This document shows, in pieces, positions 18,600 to 31,115 of a stretch of 64,000 nt of DNA. The position numbers and the translations under genes were made by a program. Origin of the DNA: Aedes albopictus (lineage: Eukaryota; Arthropoda; Insecta; Diptera; Culicidae); assembly GCF_035046485.1 (NCBI RefSeq), contig NC_085138.1, forward strand, positions 19,101,440 to 19,165,439, written 5' to 3'. Within the stretch, counting starts at the first letter, position 1; every line of letters starts with the position of its first letter. Below the pieces are notes generated by a model. That model was not told where the DNA came from. It did not search any database and saw only the letters and a program-made list of their open reading frames with translations.

Positions 18600-19582
18600 C
18601 TACGTTTGAAACTGCTTTAGTAACCGTTACTTTGAAGGATACAAACGATAGGTCCTCGATCTGCTTTCCACGAGGAACCAGTTTCGTAACAGTGACAGAT
18701 GATGGGTGGATGTTTGAGATATCCATAACATGCTTCTTGACGTCTTCATCGTTTTGATCGGGCTCGAATGGTGTCACGTAGAAGGACATGACGTCATTAC
18801 CGGGCTGGGAACTACTCGCTACTTTCAGTTGTGTACGGTTAGGTTCGGTGTTCACATGAGGGCTAGTACAGCTGTTCACATCAACTGTACGGCCAGTAGA
18901 TCTTTCACCTTTGTGATGGATATTATTGCGTGGTGACACTGGTATTCTATCACACGGAGAAGCGTTGGAATCGGTGGGAGCTGCTGGTGTCGAGATGTTA
19001 GTATGAGGTTTTCTTGTACTCGGATTTTCAAAGGCAGTTGAGTGGCTACCAACAATTTGCACACGTTTGTTGGAACCGATTACTATCTTATCCGGAATGT
19101 GTGCGGTTGAGCTGTTTATCTCATCCAGTACTTCGAAAAACGAAGTATCTTCGCAGGATCTAGATTGACTGATCGGGTCGTCAATGGTATCATCGAAGTT
19201 CATCTCATCTATGCTTCGAAGAAACGAAGTATGGTCCGCATCATCACTTGGCTTGGAATACCGTTGAGTTCCATTCAGCGTTTTGTTAATTTTTCGAAGG
19301 TTTTCGCCATAAAGTCCAAGCCGAGTATCAATAGAGTCGGTTCGTACCATCAGTTCACGCAATGCTTTCATAATGGTTCTTTCACGATCGTATACTGCTG
19401 GGTCGAAATTTAAGCGACATGGCTTGCAGAACCAAAAAAAATCCAATTTTCGACGTCCAAGAAGCAAAGTGTGATTTAGATATCCCAACGCATGTAAAAT
19501 GGAAACTCATACCGCAAGAGCCACTGCATGTGATACACTTGCCAACGTCCATAGCTTTCGAACAAATTTTGCACGGATTCAT
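18355..19582 (-). pseudogene. LINE ORF1 with N-terminal PHD-like zinc finger, one frameshift
   Basis: The frame starts at 19582 with a Cys/His cluster (PCKICSK, CITCSGSCGMSFHFTC). It continues in another frame (LDFFWFCKPCRLNFD) because of a length change in the A8 run at 19434-19441 (T8 on the coding strand). The rest (to 18355) has a helical segment (ERTIMKALRELMVRTDS), a Ser/Thr-rich linker and an RNA-binding-like domain (TVTKLVPRGKQIEDLSFVSF). ORF1 proteins of this kind bind element RNA. A single indel disables this copy. Confidence 0.75.
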
Positions 19583-19640
19583 CGTTGAGGGTCGTTGAGG
19601 GAGAAAAGTGTATCAAAGTATCGCAAAGTGCCGGTTAAAG

Positions 19641-20259
19641 AGATGATTGGTCAATCGCCTTTAGGTATGCAGCCTTCAAAACAACTAACGATTGCAAGCG
19701 CAGTTCAGCAAAAGCTCTCGCAGCTTTATTTGTTTGCAGGCAGATGGCGCTTCGAGAAAAAAAAACGATCGTGGAGGTACGAGTATAGAAAAATTAATAA
19801 CAAATGTTCTTTTAATGCAAAGACACTGCACTTTTTCTACACAGAACACTAACTATCATACAACGTATCGTGATTCACCACCGTTCGATTACTACATATA
19901 CCGACGCGGGCGATTTTTGATCGACGAATTTATTTAACTGTTTACAAATTTTGTTCTTAACTTTAGATTTGAATTGACAGTTTTTATTTTATATATTAAC
20001 TTATTTGGTGTGCATGCTTCTATTAATTTTTTTAGCTAAGATTTTAATTTGAAAATAACAATAAAACAATACTAACAATAACAATTAGGAACAAGCTATA
20101 ATCTTCGTATCATTTATTTTTATGCATTTTTATACGGCAAACAATACTTAAAGTAAACAATTTAGAATTTCATCACTCGCATCGTGGCACCAAAACATCA
20201 ATCTATTCCGCAACGATGAGTAGAAGAAGCGCTAAAAAAACGATGTTCATTCGTGACAC
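19641..20259. other. No gene seen
   Basis: AT-rich sequence, possibly the 5' part of the LINE and flanking DNA. No supported coding frame or repeat structure. Confidence 0.4.
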
Positions 20260-20855
20260 ATGCCCTACCGCAACTGGTTCCGGCATATCCGGAAAATATG
20301 GCATGTTGTTTTTGTATTCCATGAATAAAAATCACATAAATTAGCCATTCAATCACGCTTGTTATTTGGTAAAACTCTATGATAAAATTGAAGTGGTGTT
20401 TTCAGAAAAAAAAATACTTGGAGAAACCACCCCAAGAAACAAAGATAACTGAAGAACAGTTTTTTAAGCTTAAGTTGGCTTAAGAATTGTTTGTTAAACT
20501 CTTATACAGCTAAAATGTTTTTTGGGTTATTGTGGAATATTCTTAACAGTACTCGAACGACTAATTTATTCACAATATTTACTTAACAATAATGTCAACA
20601 TTCGACAACACAGACTCATGGTGTGTCTACATTACATAAAGGTCGTCTCTATATGAGCGTTGTCTGACTGAAACATAACAGAAATAATGGATCAAGTCCT
20701 AAATTATTAGAATGGTTTATTTCTTGGTAGATTTTTTCTGGAACTCCGAATTATTGATAATCTTGAGTGAACTCGAATTTGAAAAAAAATATGGTGGTCA
20801 GGGAAGTGGGGCAAGGCCCATTCTGCCCCTCTCTGGCTACGCCCATGATCTAAAC
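20260..20855. repeat. Dispersed repeat X, copy 1
   Basis: Shares several blocks, in the same order, with 47627-47938. These are 'ccctaccg.aactggtt.cggcat', 'ccatgaataaa', 'gcttgttatttggt', 'attttttctggaactc' and 'cctctctggctacgcccatg'. Copy 1 is longer. No coding capacity. Confidence 0.65.
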
Positions 20856-20881
20856 TGACCATCTTTGAACGCCTTTTTCCT

Positions 20882-21116
20882 GCTACCGTCGTAGGAATGA
20901 CAATGGGTCAGAGGGGCGAGATTGGGTTAAATCATTATCTGAAATATGTCATCAAATTTTCGCAATATCGAATCAAAAGTTTTATGGTGCCATCCTCGTA
21001 GTTGCCAGCAGTTCCTGTCAAAAAATTAGGTTTCTCTAGTGCAATTAGTTAATTTTTGATAAATCATCGGAAAAAGTTTGAAAATATGGCCTTCTTAAAT
21101 GCCACTTTCATATAAT
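20882..21116. repeat. Dispersed repeat Y, left half (split by element Z)
   Basis: Matches 43545-43760 at a moderate level (tgacaatggg.tcagaggggc, atcgaatcaaaa.., tgccagcagtt.ctgtcaaa). The right half of the family appears at 24807-24925. The copy looks cut by the insertion that begins at 21117. Confidence 0.6.
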
Positions 21117-21336
21117 ACTAGCTGTCCCGGCATACGTCGCGTCGTACTGCCTGCCTAATGTGATTTTTGACATACATCTCCATAGGGACTTCCCCCGAAA
21201 AGTCATCTGTATGGGAGCCCCCCTTTTCAGCAGCCGGAGATGTCCTACACCAAGCTAAGAACCTTCCCCGGCCCAAAAATACCCACATACAAAATTTCAT
21301 ACCGATCGCTTCAGTAGTTTCTGAACCCATAATGAT

Positions 21337-22995
<1,659 letters not shown>

Positions 22996-23114
22996 CCCCG
23001 AAAAATGGAATTTCAAACTTTTTCGTTTTCGGTGCGTTCCCGGTCGATTTTCCAAATTATTTTTTCGTACGAACACGTCGGAACCCTGAACGAATGGAAC
23101 ACTGGAAGAACGAT

Positions 23115-24042
23115 GTACAGAGGATAGACAAAATGATCGGGACAGGCAAAATTTTCCCTTCTCAAAAAAATTTCAAATTGTTGTAACTTTTCGAAAAGTG
23201 CATCGAATATTCTCAAATTATTACTGTAAGTTCATCAACTATTTGTGTGTCAGTGGACAAAACTTGAAAAAGATCGGGCCATACTGCACGAAGTTATAGG
23301 CATTTTAGAAAAAGGTAGAATTATCCGATAGTCAACTTTGAGCTGTTATATCTCCGGGTTCAATAAACCGAACGCAATGAAATTTTGACCATTCATGACT
23401 TATATAATGAGCTTTGAAAAACTTTTGACATAACTTAAAATTCTTAACACGGAAGAAAATTATAACGACTACATTATTTTTCTAATAAAACACCAAATTT
23501 TCTTAAATTTCAACATCGTTTCAAAATTCAAGATGCTAATTATAGTTCATTTAAATTCCCTCTGATTGTCTTGAATACAGATATGTTTTAAAGGAAAGAA
23601 ACAACATAGGCGGCAATTCATTGAAAAAGTAATGGGATGCATATTAAAAATAGACCAATTTACTAAAAAATCATAAAATTAATTAAATCGCTATAACTTT
23701 TTCTCTGGTTAATAATTTCAAGTTGTGTCAAACGTTTTTCAGAGCTCATTATATAAGTCATAAATGGACAAAATTTCAATGCATTCGGTTCATTGAATCC
23801 GGAGATATAACAGCTCAAAGTTGGCTATCGGATAATTCTACCTTTTTCTAAAATGCCTATAACTTCGTGCAGTAGAGCCCGATCTATTTCAAATTTTGTC
23901 CACTGATACACAATTAGTTGATCAACTTATAGTGAGAATTTGAGAATATTTGATGCACTTTTCGAAAAGTTACAGCTAATTGGACATTTTTTGAAAAATG
24001 AAAATTTTGTCTATCCCGATCATTTTGTCTATCCCCTGTAGA
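23115..24042. mobile_element. Foldback MITE with CAGRGGATAGACAAAATG ends, copy 1
   Basis: The two halves are imperfect inverted copies. The outer ends (CAGAGGATAGACAAAATGAT, complement at right with CCCCTG) are flanked by TA, as for Tc1/mariner-type elements. A second copy is at 48815-49739. No ORF. Confidence 0.85.
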
Positions 24043-24107
24043 TCCGTTGGCCCATTCCCGAGCCTATTCGTGACATACAAACACCATTCCATTTATATTT
24101 ATATAGA

Positions 24108-24806
24108 TAGAAAGAAGATAGATTATTGGTAAGCAGGTTTGCTATTTTGTGCGAATGTTTGCCACATTCGCGAAATGATGCGATTCGCTTTCGACAACGA
24201 ATACGTTTTCACCCTTCCACGCTTTATCAAACCAACCTCCCGTACGAATAGCACACGAATAGACTCGGCGCTGATCAGCATTGTTGGCTGCTCCTTTTCG
24301 CCGTTGAGCTGTTGCGTTCCAGCCAAGCATGTCTTTCCATTACTTTCGATGCTTTTCGATCAGCTTATCGCGAAGCATCGTAGGCAGGAAACGTTATTGG
24401 TGTGGTGTCGGTACATTGAGTTGTCCAAAAAATGTCTCACGAAACCTAATGCAAGCCTATCCATATACGTGAGAACAAAAGATGTTTACAAAGTTCTTAC
24501 AGATATATTAACACGGGAAATCTGAACACAAACCACTACCACACAGGAATTTGGATTGGTCAATGCGAATGTTCTTCTGTGTGCTTGTCGAGCGTTCGTG
24601 CCGTAGCTTCTAAAATCAACCCATTCGGTGTTGTTCGGCTGTTCGGGTGAGCATGTGGCGGCACTTGTGAGTTACATCATGTTCGATTTGCCACCTCTTT
24701 GCCTCTGGTCATCGCCGAGCAGTGTACAGTTCAATCGCAAGCGATAAAAATACAATTTATAAGTTGATTGAGCATTCGTGAGGTGATAATTTGCATCATT
24801 ACCAAT
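24108..24806. other. No gene seen
   Basis: Mixed non-repetitive sequence. Short frames occur on both strands (for example 24139-24525 on +) but have no recognisable motif and no convincing splice borders. Confidence 0.4.
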
Positions 24807-24925
24807 GGTAAGTAGTATCAACCTGGACCAGAAGTTTATTAACTTGCTTTGTTGTTAATGCGGAACAAATTGGTTTCCCTTGACCCATTCACACCCTTCG
24901 AAGGGATGAGAATGGGTTAATTTTC
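24807..24925. repeat. Dispersed repeat Y, right half
   Basis: Matches 43853-43952 closely (taagtagtatcaacc, ttattaacttgctttgtt, cgaagggatgag). In the unsplit copy the two halves are only about 90 bp apart. Confidence 0.65.
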
Positions 24926-25370
24926 ATGCACTTGTAGTTTTAGGGAAAATTGCTGAACTCCAAATATGTTTTCATCATTTGTGCATGCATTTGCCAAGAT
25001 CAAGTTCCAGTGATCAAAGGACTTTCTTAAACAAAGATGCATAAGTTATTCAACAGTTAATGTGGAAGAATGCTTTTGACCCATACTCACTCCCAACGAC
25101 GGTACCAGCATCTGTTAAACCTCTTTTTTCAACTTCCTTTTCCGGGAGTTCCGTAGCTTTCGAAGAACGAGCCTTCATTGATATTTCGACCAAGTGTAGC
25201 GGATGGCCGAAACTTCACCTGCCCAAGTCTTCATCGCAACCTCGTCAACGGCGGAAAGTAACCCATTTTGGCAGTTCAAGGTTTTGGGGTCTAGAGTTCA
25301 CCTCTTTGTTTTTGATGAAACCGCGGTAAAACCTCGGAATGGTGTCCCATATGGGATATGTGTGATATCA
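24926..25370. other. No gene seen
   Basis: Open frames at 25060-25436 on the + strand have no recognisable motif. This may be ordinary intron sequence. Confidence 0.4.
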
Positions 25371-25605
25371 CACAACCACAGAGCACACGCGTCACACTCT
25401 ACTCGCTTCCTATCGATCTGCTTTTTAACGTTTTAATTATTCGGAAATTAGTCGATTGGCCACTCGCGGTGCTGGTATCTCTTCACACAACCGCCATCTT
25501 ATGATGGCTTGATCAAACTCAGCTTGATTAGCATTGGGCGGTTGAATTTTCGCGACGTTTTTCATTGAAATTTGTTCTAAGTGTAGGCGTAATAAAAATA
25601 AATGA
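25371..25605. mobile_element. Divergent relative of the CACAGACAAACAG MITE
   Basis: The interior matches the copy at 980-1234 (cactctactc.cttcc.atcg, ctttttaacg, agcattgggcggtt) but the ends have decayed. Boundaries are approximate. Confidence 0.55.
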
Positions 25606-25917
25606 CATCACAGCTCTCGAACACTACATAGCAAATTTTTCCACAGACTGCATATGTAAATATTCTAGGAGATGATATAATAATAGTTTAGGTACAAAAG
25701 CTGGGTGAAATACTTTCGTTGACTGTCACTCCCCCAGAAGCTGCTTCCCCCTAAGAATCTACGTAGTTTAAGCACGGGCCCACATTGGCGTGGACGTTAC
25801 TCCGCACACTTTATTTCAAAAAAAAAAAAAAAAAAAACTTCACGCCCAAGGCCATTGCCCACGACAATAGACTTTATTATTTTTATAACCCCTATCGTTC
25901 CCCTTTCTCTCACGCAG

Positions 25918-26082
25918 AGTTTTCCCATCATTGGTATCCTTGCTTGTCAGGCGGAAACGCTGGCGGCCATCGACAAACAGCTGGTTGCAATCGACGACCG
26001 CTTGGAGAAGAATGACAATCTATTTCAGGATATGGGACTCCACGCGGACCGATGGTTGGGTGAGTTTTGCTGCAATCTGCTG
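25918..26082 (+). CDS. Exon D, probably of the gene at the left edge
   Basis: A strong acceptor (pyrimidine run ending tctctcacgcag at 25917) opens a phase-0 frame ending at the donor CTG|GTGAGT (26083). The product segment is charged and helix-like (AAIDKQLVAIDDRLEKNDNL, then GLHADRWLGEF). An alternative acceptor at 25951 would start at AETLAAID and make the coil continuous with YYEE of exon C. A second possible donor GTGAGT lies at 26060. Phase 0 agrees with exon C (phase 0), which is why I link them across the TE-filled intron. The following exon is not in view. Family not recognised. Confidence 0.5.
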
Positions 26083-26235
26083 GTGAGTGACCGGAAAAGT
26101 GGCTAAGCTGTGGGACTGATGAGTATGGCTGCAAGGTGGAAAGATATTGTGATTGGTTTGCTGAGAAATTTTAAGTGCAAACATTCAATATTGTATAATT
26201 TAATCATTCAGAACAAAATTTAAAAAATATGTTTC

Positions 26236-27188
26236 ATACAGTGTATCAAACAATTGTCCATACAACAATTTTTTGGTCAAAATATTTTTTCATTCAAATG
26301 ATCATAAATTTTTTATGCATCAATCAAATACGCTGAAATTTTGATCAATCATGAACCATATATCAAAGCTCCGTTGGTAAAATTTTGAGCGAGATCAAAT
26401 TAGTTTTCTGAAAATTATAGAACTTTTAGAAAAACTTATAAGATTTTTGAACACATTTTTAAAACATTATATCTCAGTATGTTCGATGAAATTTTTTCAT
26501 TTTTTTTTGTGAAACAGCTGATACCTGAGGCTTTCATATGCAGCTACTTTAGAGTAGAGGATTTATATTCACTACAGAAAATATGAAAAATGTGCTTATG
26601 CAGTTGGCGATATTTAAAAATTTCCCATATTTTGCACATATCATCTGCCAAACGTTTTCCACCAATAAAAGTGCATTAACTGAATGAAAAATACAAAGGA
26701 CCTACTATTCATATGTAGTTTAGTAGGTCCTGTATAAAAATATTACATTAAGAGAGTTTAAAAACGTTGAAAACACTTGGCACTTTTATTGAGCAAAATA
26801 TGATAAATTTCAAAATGACATTCTGAACATATACAGATTTTTCATATTTTTTGTAGTGAATATAAAACCTCAAACGAAGCTGCATATGAAAGCCTTAGGT
26901 ATAAGCTGTAACACAAAAAAAATGAAAAAGTTTCATCGAGTACATGTTGAGATATAATGGTTTAAAAATGTGATCAAAAATATTATAAGTTTTACTCAAA
27001 GTTCTATAACTTTCAGAAAACTTATTCGATCTCGCTCAAAATTTTACCAACGGAGCTTTGATATATGGTTCATGATTGATCAAAATTTCAGCGTATTTGA
27101 TTGATGTATAAAAAAGTTATGATCATTTGAATGAACAATTATTTTGACCAAAAAATTGCTGTACGGACAATTGTTTGATACACTGTAG
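26236..27188. mobile_element. Foldback MITE with CAGTGTATCAAACAATTG ends
   Basis: TA-flanked, about 950 bp. The left and right halves are inverted copies of each other for about 450 bp, meeting near 26710. Ends: CAGTGTATCAAACAATTGTC and its complement. No ORF. Tc1/mariner-type by its TA target. Confidence 0.85.
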
Positions 27189-27360
27189 GTTGGCCCTAAA
27201 TAATTCACTGAAGTGAAATACATCATGCAAATGTTTTTCATCGCGTGTCGAAATGCGCAGGGATGAAGAAGGGATAATAGAGACAAACATATCTGAGATG
27301 ATTGAAAGGTGGAAGTAGTAATCCGAGGAACACCTATGTTGCATGGAAAACCTAGACTAG

Positions 27361-27985
27361 ATGCTGGGTCATTAGGCCGAAGGCCATTAGGCCGATTGGT
27401 CATTAGGCCGAATGGTCATTAGGCCGAATGGTCATTAGGCCGAATGGTCATTAGGTCGAATGGTCATCAGGACGAATTGAAAGTTAGCCGTTGTTTTTAC
27501 CTTTTCCAACAATTTTTGACAAAAACTAGTTTAACAATGGAACTAGAAAGAATAGCCTATGTTTTAAAGAAGGAAAAATTTATGAATTGAACATCAGCAG
27601 TTTCAGCGCCAAAAACTATTTCAGCAATGATACTAGAAAGAACAGCCTATATTTAAAAGAAGGAAAAATTCATGGGTAAAATATCAGTAGATTCAGCATC
27701 AATAAAGTATCTTCGTGCCTGTCACACGATACACACATGCAAAATGGTCATTTGCAGAGGAAGCTCTCAGTTAATAAGCTGAGAAGCAGGCTTTGTCTCA
27801 GTGGGGACGTAACGGCAAGAAGAAGACCCAATGACCATTCGGCCTGATGACCATTCGGCCTAATGACCATTCGGCCTAATGACCATTCGGCCTAATGACC
27901 ATTCGGCCTAATGACCATTCGGCCTAATGACCTTCGGCCGAATGGCCTTCGGCCTAATGACCTTCGGCCGAATGGCCTGACACCC
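27361..27985. mobile_element. Foldback element with tandem-repeat termini
   Basis: Each arm is a small array of a roughly 17-bp unit (GGTCATTAGGCCGAATG), about six units at 27366-27475 and about eight inverted units at 27828-27976. The middle is unrelated, with a 60-bp duplicated block ('atttcagcaatgatactagaaag'-like). No ORF. Confidence 0.8.
27690..27830 (+). repeat. Retroposon 3'-end-like segment
   Basis: The stretch with 'aagctgagaagcaggctttg' and 'cagtggggacgtaac' ending in an AAGAAGAAG run resembles 3' ends that, from memory, recur widely in Aedes. It lies inside the foldback element. Confidence 0.35.
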
Positions 27986-29189
27986 CTAGACTAGTAGGGT
28001 GAATGATGGGAATCATTTCGACATATCATTTGATGGTATGTGGATGTATCTAATAGAATGATAACTATAAAGTAGCTCGGGTGATACTAGCGCATAGCAT
28101 CCGAAGTGAATTTATTTCGTAAATCATAAATCACATGGCTTTTCCTCGAAAGTTTCACGAATTACCTAGCATCAGAATATCTATCATTCAAAATAACTCC
28201 ATTGCATTAGTAGATCCGTTGAAAAGTGGCTGCTGAAATATGCATATACTGTGTTCAACAATTACCATAAATATCTTTCTATGTTGCACCCCATAATAAC
28301 AGTCAGTTGGTATACGAGTTGATTGATCGATTGCCCATTTGACACGACCCCATTCAGGTACATTAATCGAGGCACACCCGTTCGTTGACCGGAACTTGCA
28401 CTCATTTGCATCCTTTTTTTAACACCAAGTCATGATGCTTTTATCGCCATTATTGCTGTTACCATCTTCATCCCATCCAGGGCAACAACAGAACGCCCAT
28501 GCATCGCAACCAGCATCAACGCGTTGCATTGGCAAAGACCATGGACCGGAGATTCCGGAATCTTGATGTTTGATGGAATTAATTTGTGCTCTCTCCTCCG
28601 TTGCGGTTGGCATCGCATCAAGCCATCAGTAGCATCAACAGCACCAGCGCAGCAGTGCAACGTTTTCCATACTCTCACAATCAGCCAAAGAATGAGCAAC
28701 AACAAGGGAATGGGAACAACACGGGGTGGAAATCCCGAAAATCAAAGTGTCAATGGCAACAGGTAACCAACCAAAGCATTGTTTAAAACGCTCCACTCCA
28801 TATTCCTGCCTGGCTGGTGGAAAGCCAGACAACGGCGAAGAAGATGCTTTTGCAGAACACTGATCTTGTTGGGTGGGCACGGGTATTATTTACTAGGCGA
28901 AGGCAATCCATTCATGATTTTACTCTGTGATTCATCCGGTGGTGCTGGTGATGCACGCCGTGCTAAAATGGGGATATTGTTGAAGTTTTAGGTAGGTATG
29001 TGGCTTTGAATTTGGCGATGTATTCCTAGTGAGTGAGTGGCAGTCAAAGACCGCAAAGTGATCAGGCGAAGACAATCAAAAATTGTTGTTCCATGTACTG
29101 CCGTGAATCGCATGTCAGTCCCATGTTTGCAGGTTTTCCTATGCATATGCATATGCATATGACAAATATGTCATCAACAATGTACGGTA
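27986..29189. other. No confirmed gene; one weak exon-like stretch
   Basis: Mostly unique sequence. At 28692-28762 a + strand frame (MSNNKGMGTTRGGNPENQ) ends at CAG|GTAACC, which resembles a small coding exon, but there is no supporting partner. A CATATG run lies at 29142-29160. Confidence 0.3.
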
Positions 29190-30640
29190 CCGGCCATCAC
29201 CACGGTACAACCTAGAGCGACTGAAGCAACCGGATGTCGCCTCAGCATACGCGCAGAATCTCGCGGCCTCGTTGCCAGACGAGGACGAGCTCGATGAGGC
29301 CCCTCTAGAGGACTGCTGGAGTGTAATAAAAGCAACCATCAGCAATGCAGCTGAGAGCACCATCGGGAACGTGGAAAGGAGTTGACAGAACGAATGGTCT
29401 GACGAAATGTGCAGAGCAATTTTGGAGGAGAAGAACGCAGCGTGGTTGGTAATGCTGCAGCAAGGAACCAGACAGAAAGTGGAACGTTACAAACAGAAGC
29501 AGGAGAAAAGTGCCACCTAGAAGAAGCGGAATTCTCAAAAATGGAACTGCTGTGACGTTACCACGAAACCCGGAAGTTGTACCAGAAGCTCAACATATCC
29601 CGCTACGGCTTCGTGTTGCGAGGCAAATCCTGCAAGGGATAAAAATGGGAGTCTGACGCACGTTCGTGAGATGATTGAAAGATAGAAGCAGCAATTCGAT
29701 GCCCACCTGAATGGCGAGGATAATGTAGGCACGGGAGACCTAGACAATGGAGAAAACGACTACACCAGCGTAGCAAAAGATGGAAATAATCGAATTCGCA
29801 CGTTGATGGAAGTTAACGATGCCATTCACCAGCTAAAGATGATCAATGCAGCTGATTAGGATGGTATCGCAGCTTAACTCATCAAGCAGGGTGCAGAAAA
29901 GTTGGCCTCCTGTTTGCACCGATTGATGGTCAAGATCTGGGAAACCAAACAGCTACCGAAGGAGTGGAAAGAAAGGGTAATCGAACCAATTCACAAGAAA
30001 GATGATCTTTTGGAGTGTGAGAACTTCAGAGTATCCCTATTTTGAATGCCGCTTCTATTGTGCTATCCCCGATTGTCTTCCGTCGTCGTGAATTCGTGGG
30101 AAGTTATTAAGCCGGCTTCATCGCTGGCCGACAGACAACGAACCAGATCTTCACCGTACGATAAATCATCTAGCAATACCGCGAATACCAGAGGTTAAAA
30201 TGCGTCACTTGTCCATCGACTTCAAGGCAGCATCCGACTTTATCGACCGCACATAGCTATGGAACATCATGGACGAAAACAGCTCTTTCGGGAAGCTAAC
30301 CAGACTGATCAAAGCAATGATGGACGGTGTGCGAAACTGCGTAACGGTTTCGGGTGAACTTTCCAGTTAATTTGGATATCGCGGGGACTGCGACAAGGTG
30401 ACGGATTAGCATGTCTACTCTTTAGCATTGCTCTGGAAAGTGTAATGCCTCGAGACCAGAGCATTTGGAATGGTAGCAGGGCTGTACACTCGCCTGAAAC
30501 GCGGAGAAGCAAAGATCAAAGTGATGGTGAATGCGTCAGAAACATAGTACATACTGGTAGGACCTAGGCGGAACCGAACACGTGGTGGAGGAATACCTCT
30601 ACATATCGGACCCTTACAGACGAATAACAACAATCTGAAA
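29190..30640 (+). pseudogene. Strongly decayed RTE-like LINE
   Basis: The + strand translation, with many stops and frameshifts, still reads RYNLERLKQPDVASAYAQNL, EDCWSVIKATISNAAEST, MIERWKQQFDAHLNG, LIKQGAEKLASCLHRLM, KERVIEPIHKKDDLLECENF and RGLRQGDGLACLLFSIALE. The order matches the pre-RT and RT regions of the element at 13191-14302. It is much older, by its mutation load. Confidence 0.75.
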
Positions 30641-30689
30641 TTTGAAGGCGTATCACCATTAGTGGAAGTTGTGCCTACTAGCGGATCCA

Positions 30690-31115
30690 GAAGATGGAGC
30701 AAACTAAAAAGAAGCTTCCTGAAATGCCTTCGTAAACTTTCTGAAACCCCCTCGAATGCCCTGTAACGTACTTAAGACCATTAAATATCCCCAAAAACGC
30801 CCCTGTAACACCTCTGAAGCCTGCTGAAAAGAAATTTTCTGAAATGTTTCCGAAAATCCCCTGAAACAACGGTGGACCCCCTGTAACGCCCCTGAGACTC
30901 TCCAAGCCCCAGAAAATACCCTTGTAAGGTCTCCGGATGACCCCGAAAACTCATTGAAAATACAACTCTGAAGCCAGCTGAAAATCTTCCGAAAATGCCT
31001 GAAATGCCTCCGAAAACTCCTAAAACCCCGTTAGATCCACTGTAATGCACCCGATACCTTTAAAAAAACGCCCACGTAACGCCACCAAATCACGGTGAAA
31101 GTCCTCTGAATGTTT
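30690..31115. repeat. Satellite S1, left portion
   Basis: Diverged tandem units rich in 'cctgaaatgcctcc', 'ccctgtaacgc' and 'gaaaactcct'. Part of the same array as 33351-33895, from which it is separated by the LOA-type insertion. Confidence 0.75.

Larger units (their letters stand above)
15296..19640 (-). mobile_element. Near full-length LINE (CR1/Jockey group) with ORF1 and ORF2
   Basis: The (AAAT)n tail at about 15296-15322 marks the 3' end. ORF2 (18599-15375) and ORF1 (19582-18355) follow on the minus strand, overlapping by about 245 nt. The 5' end is only approximate (around 19640). ORF1 has a frameshift and ORF2 an internal deletion removing the catalytic box, so this copy cannot move alone. 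The clade is from motif style only. Confidence 0.8.

Noticed and set aside
27366..27475. Regular 17-bp repeats, superficially CRISPR-like
   Set aside because: Contiguous tandem units with no spacers, in a eukaryotic genome, mirrored in inverted orientation 350 bp away. This is a foldback element arm.
28419..28880. Overlapping short ORFs on both strands
   Set aside because: No domain, conflicting frames and only one weak splice donor. Not enough to call a gene.
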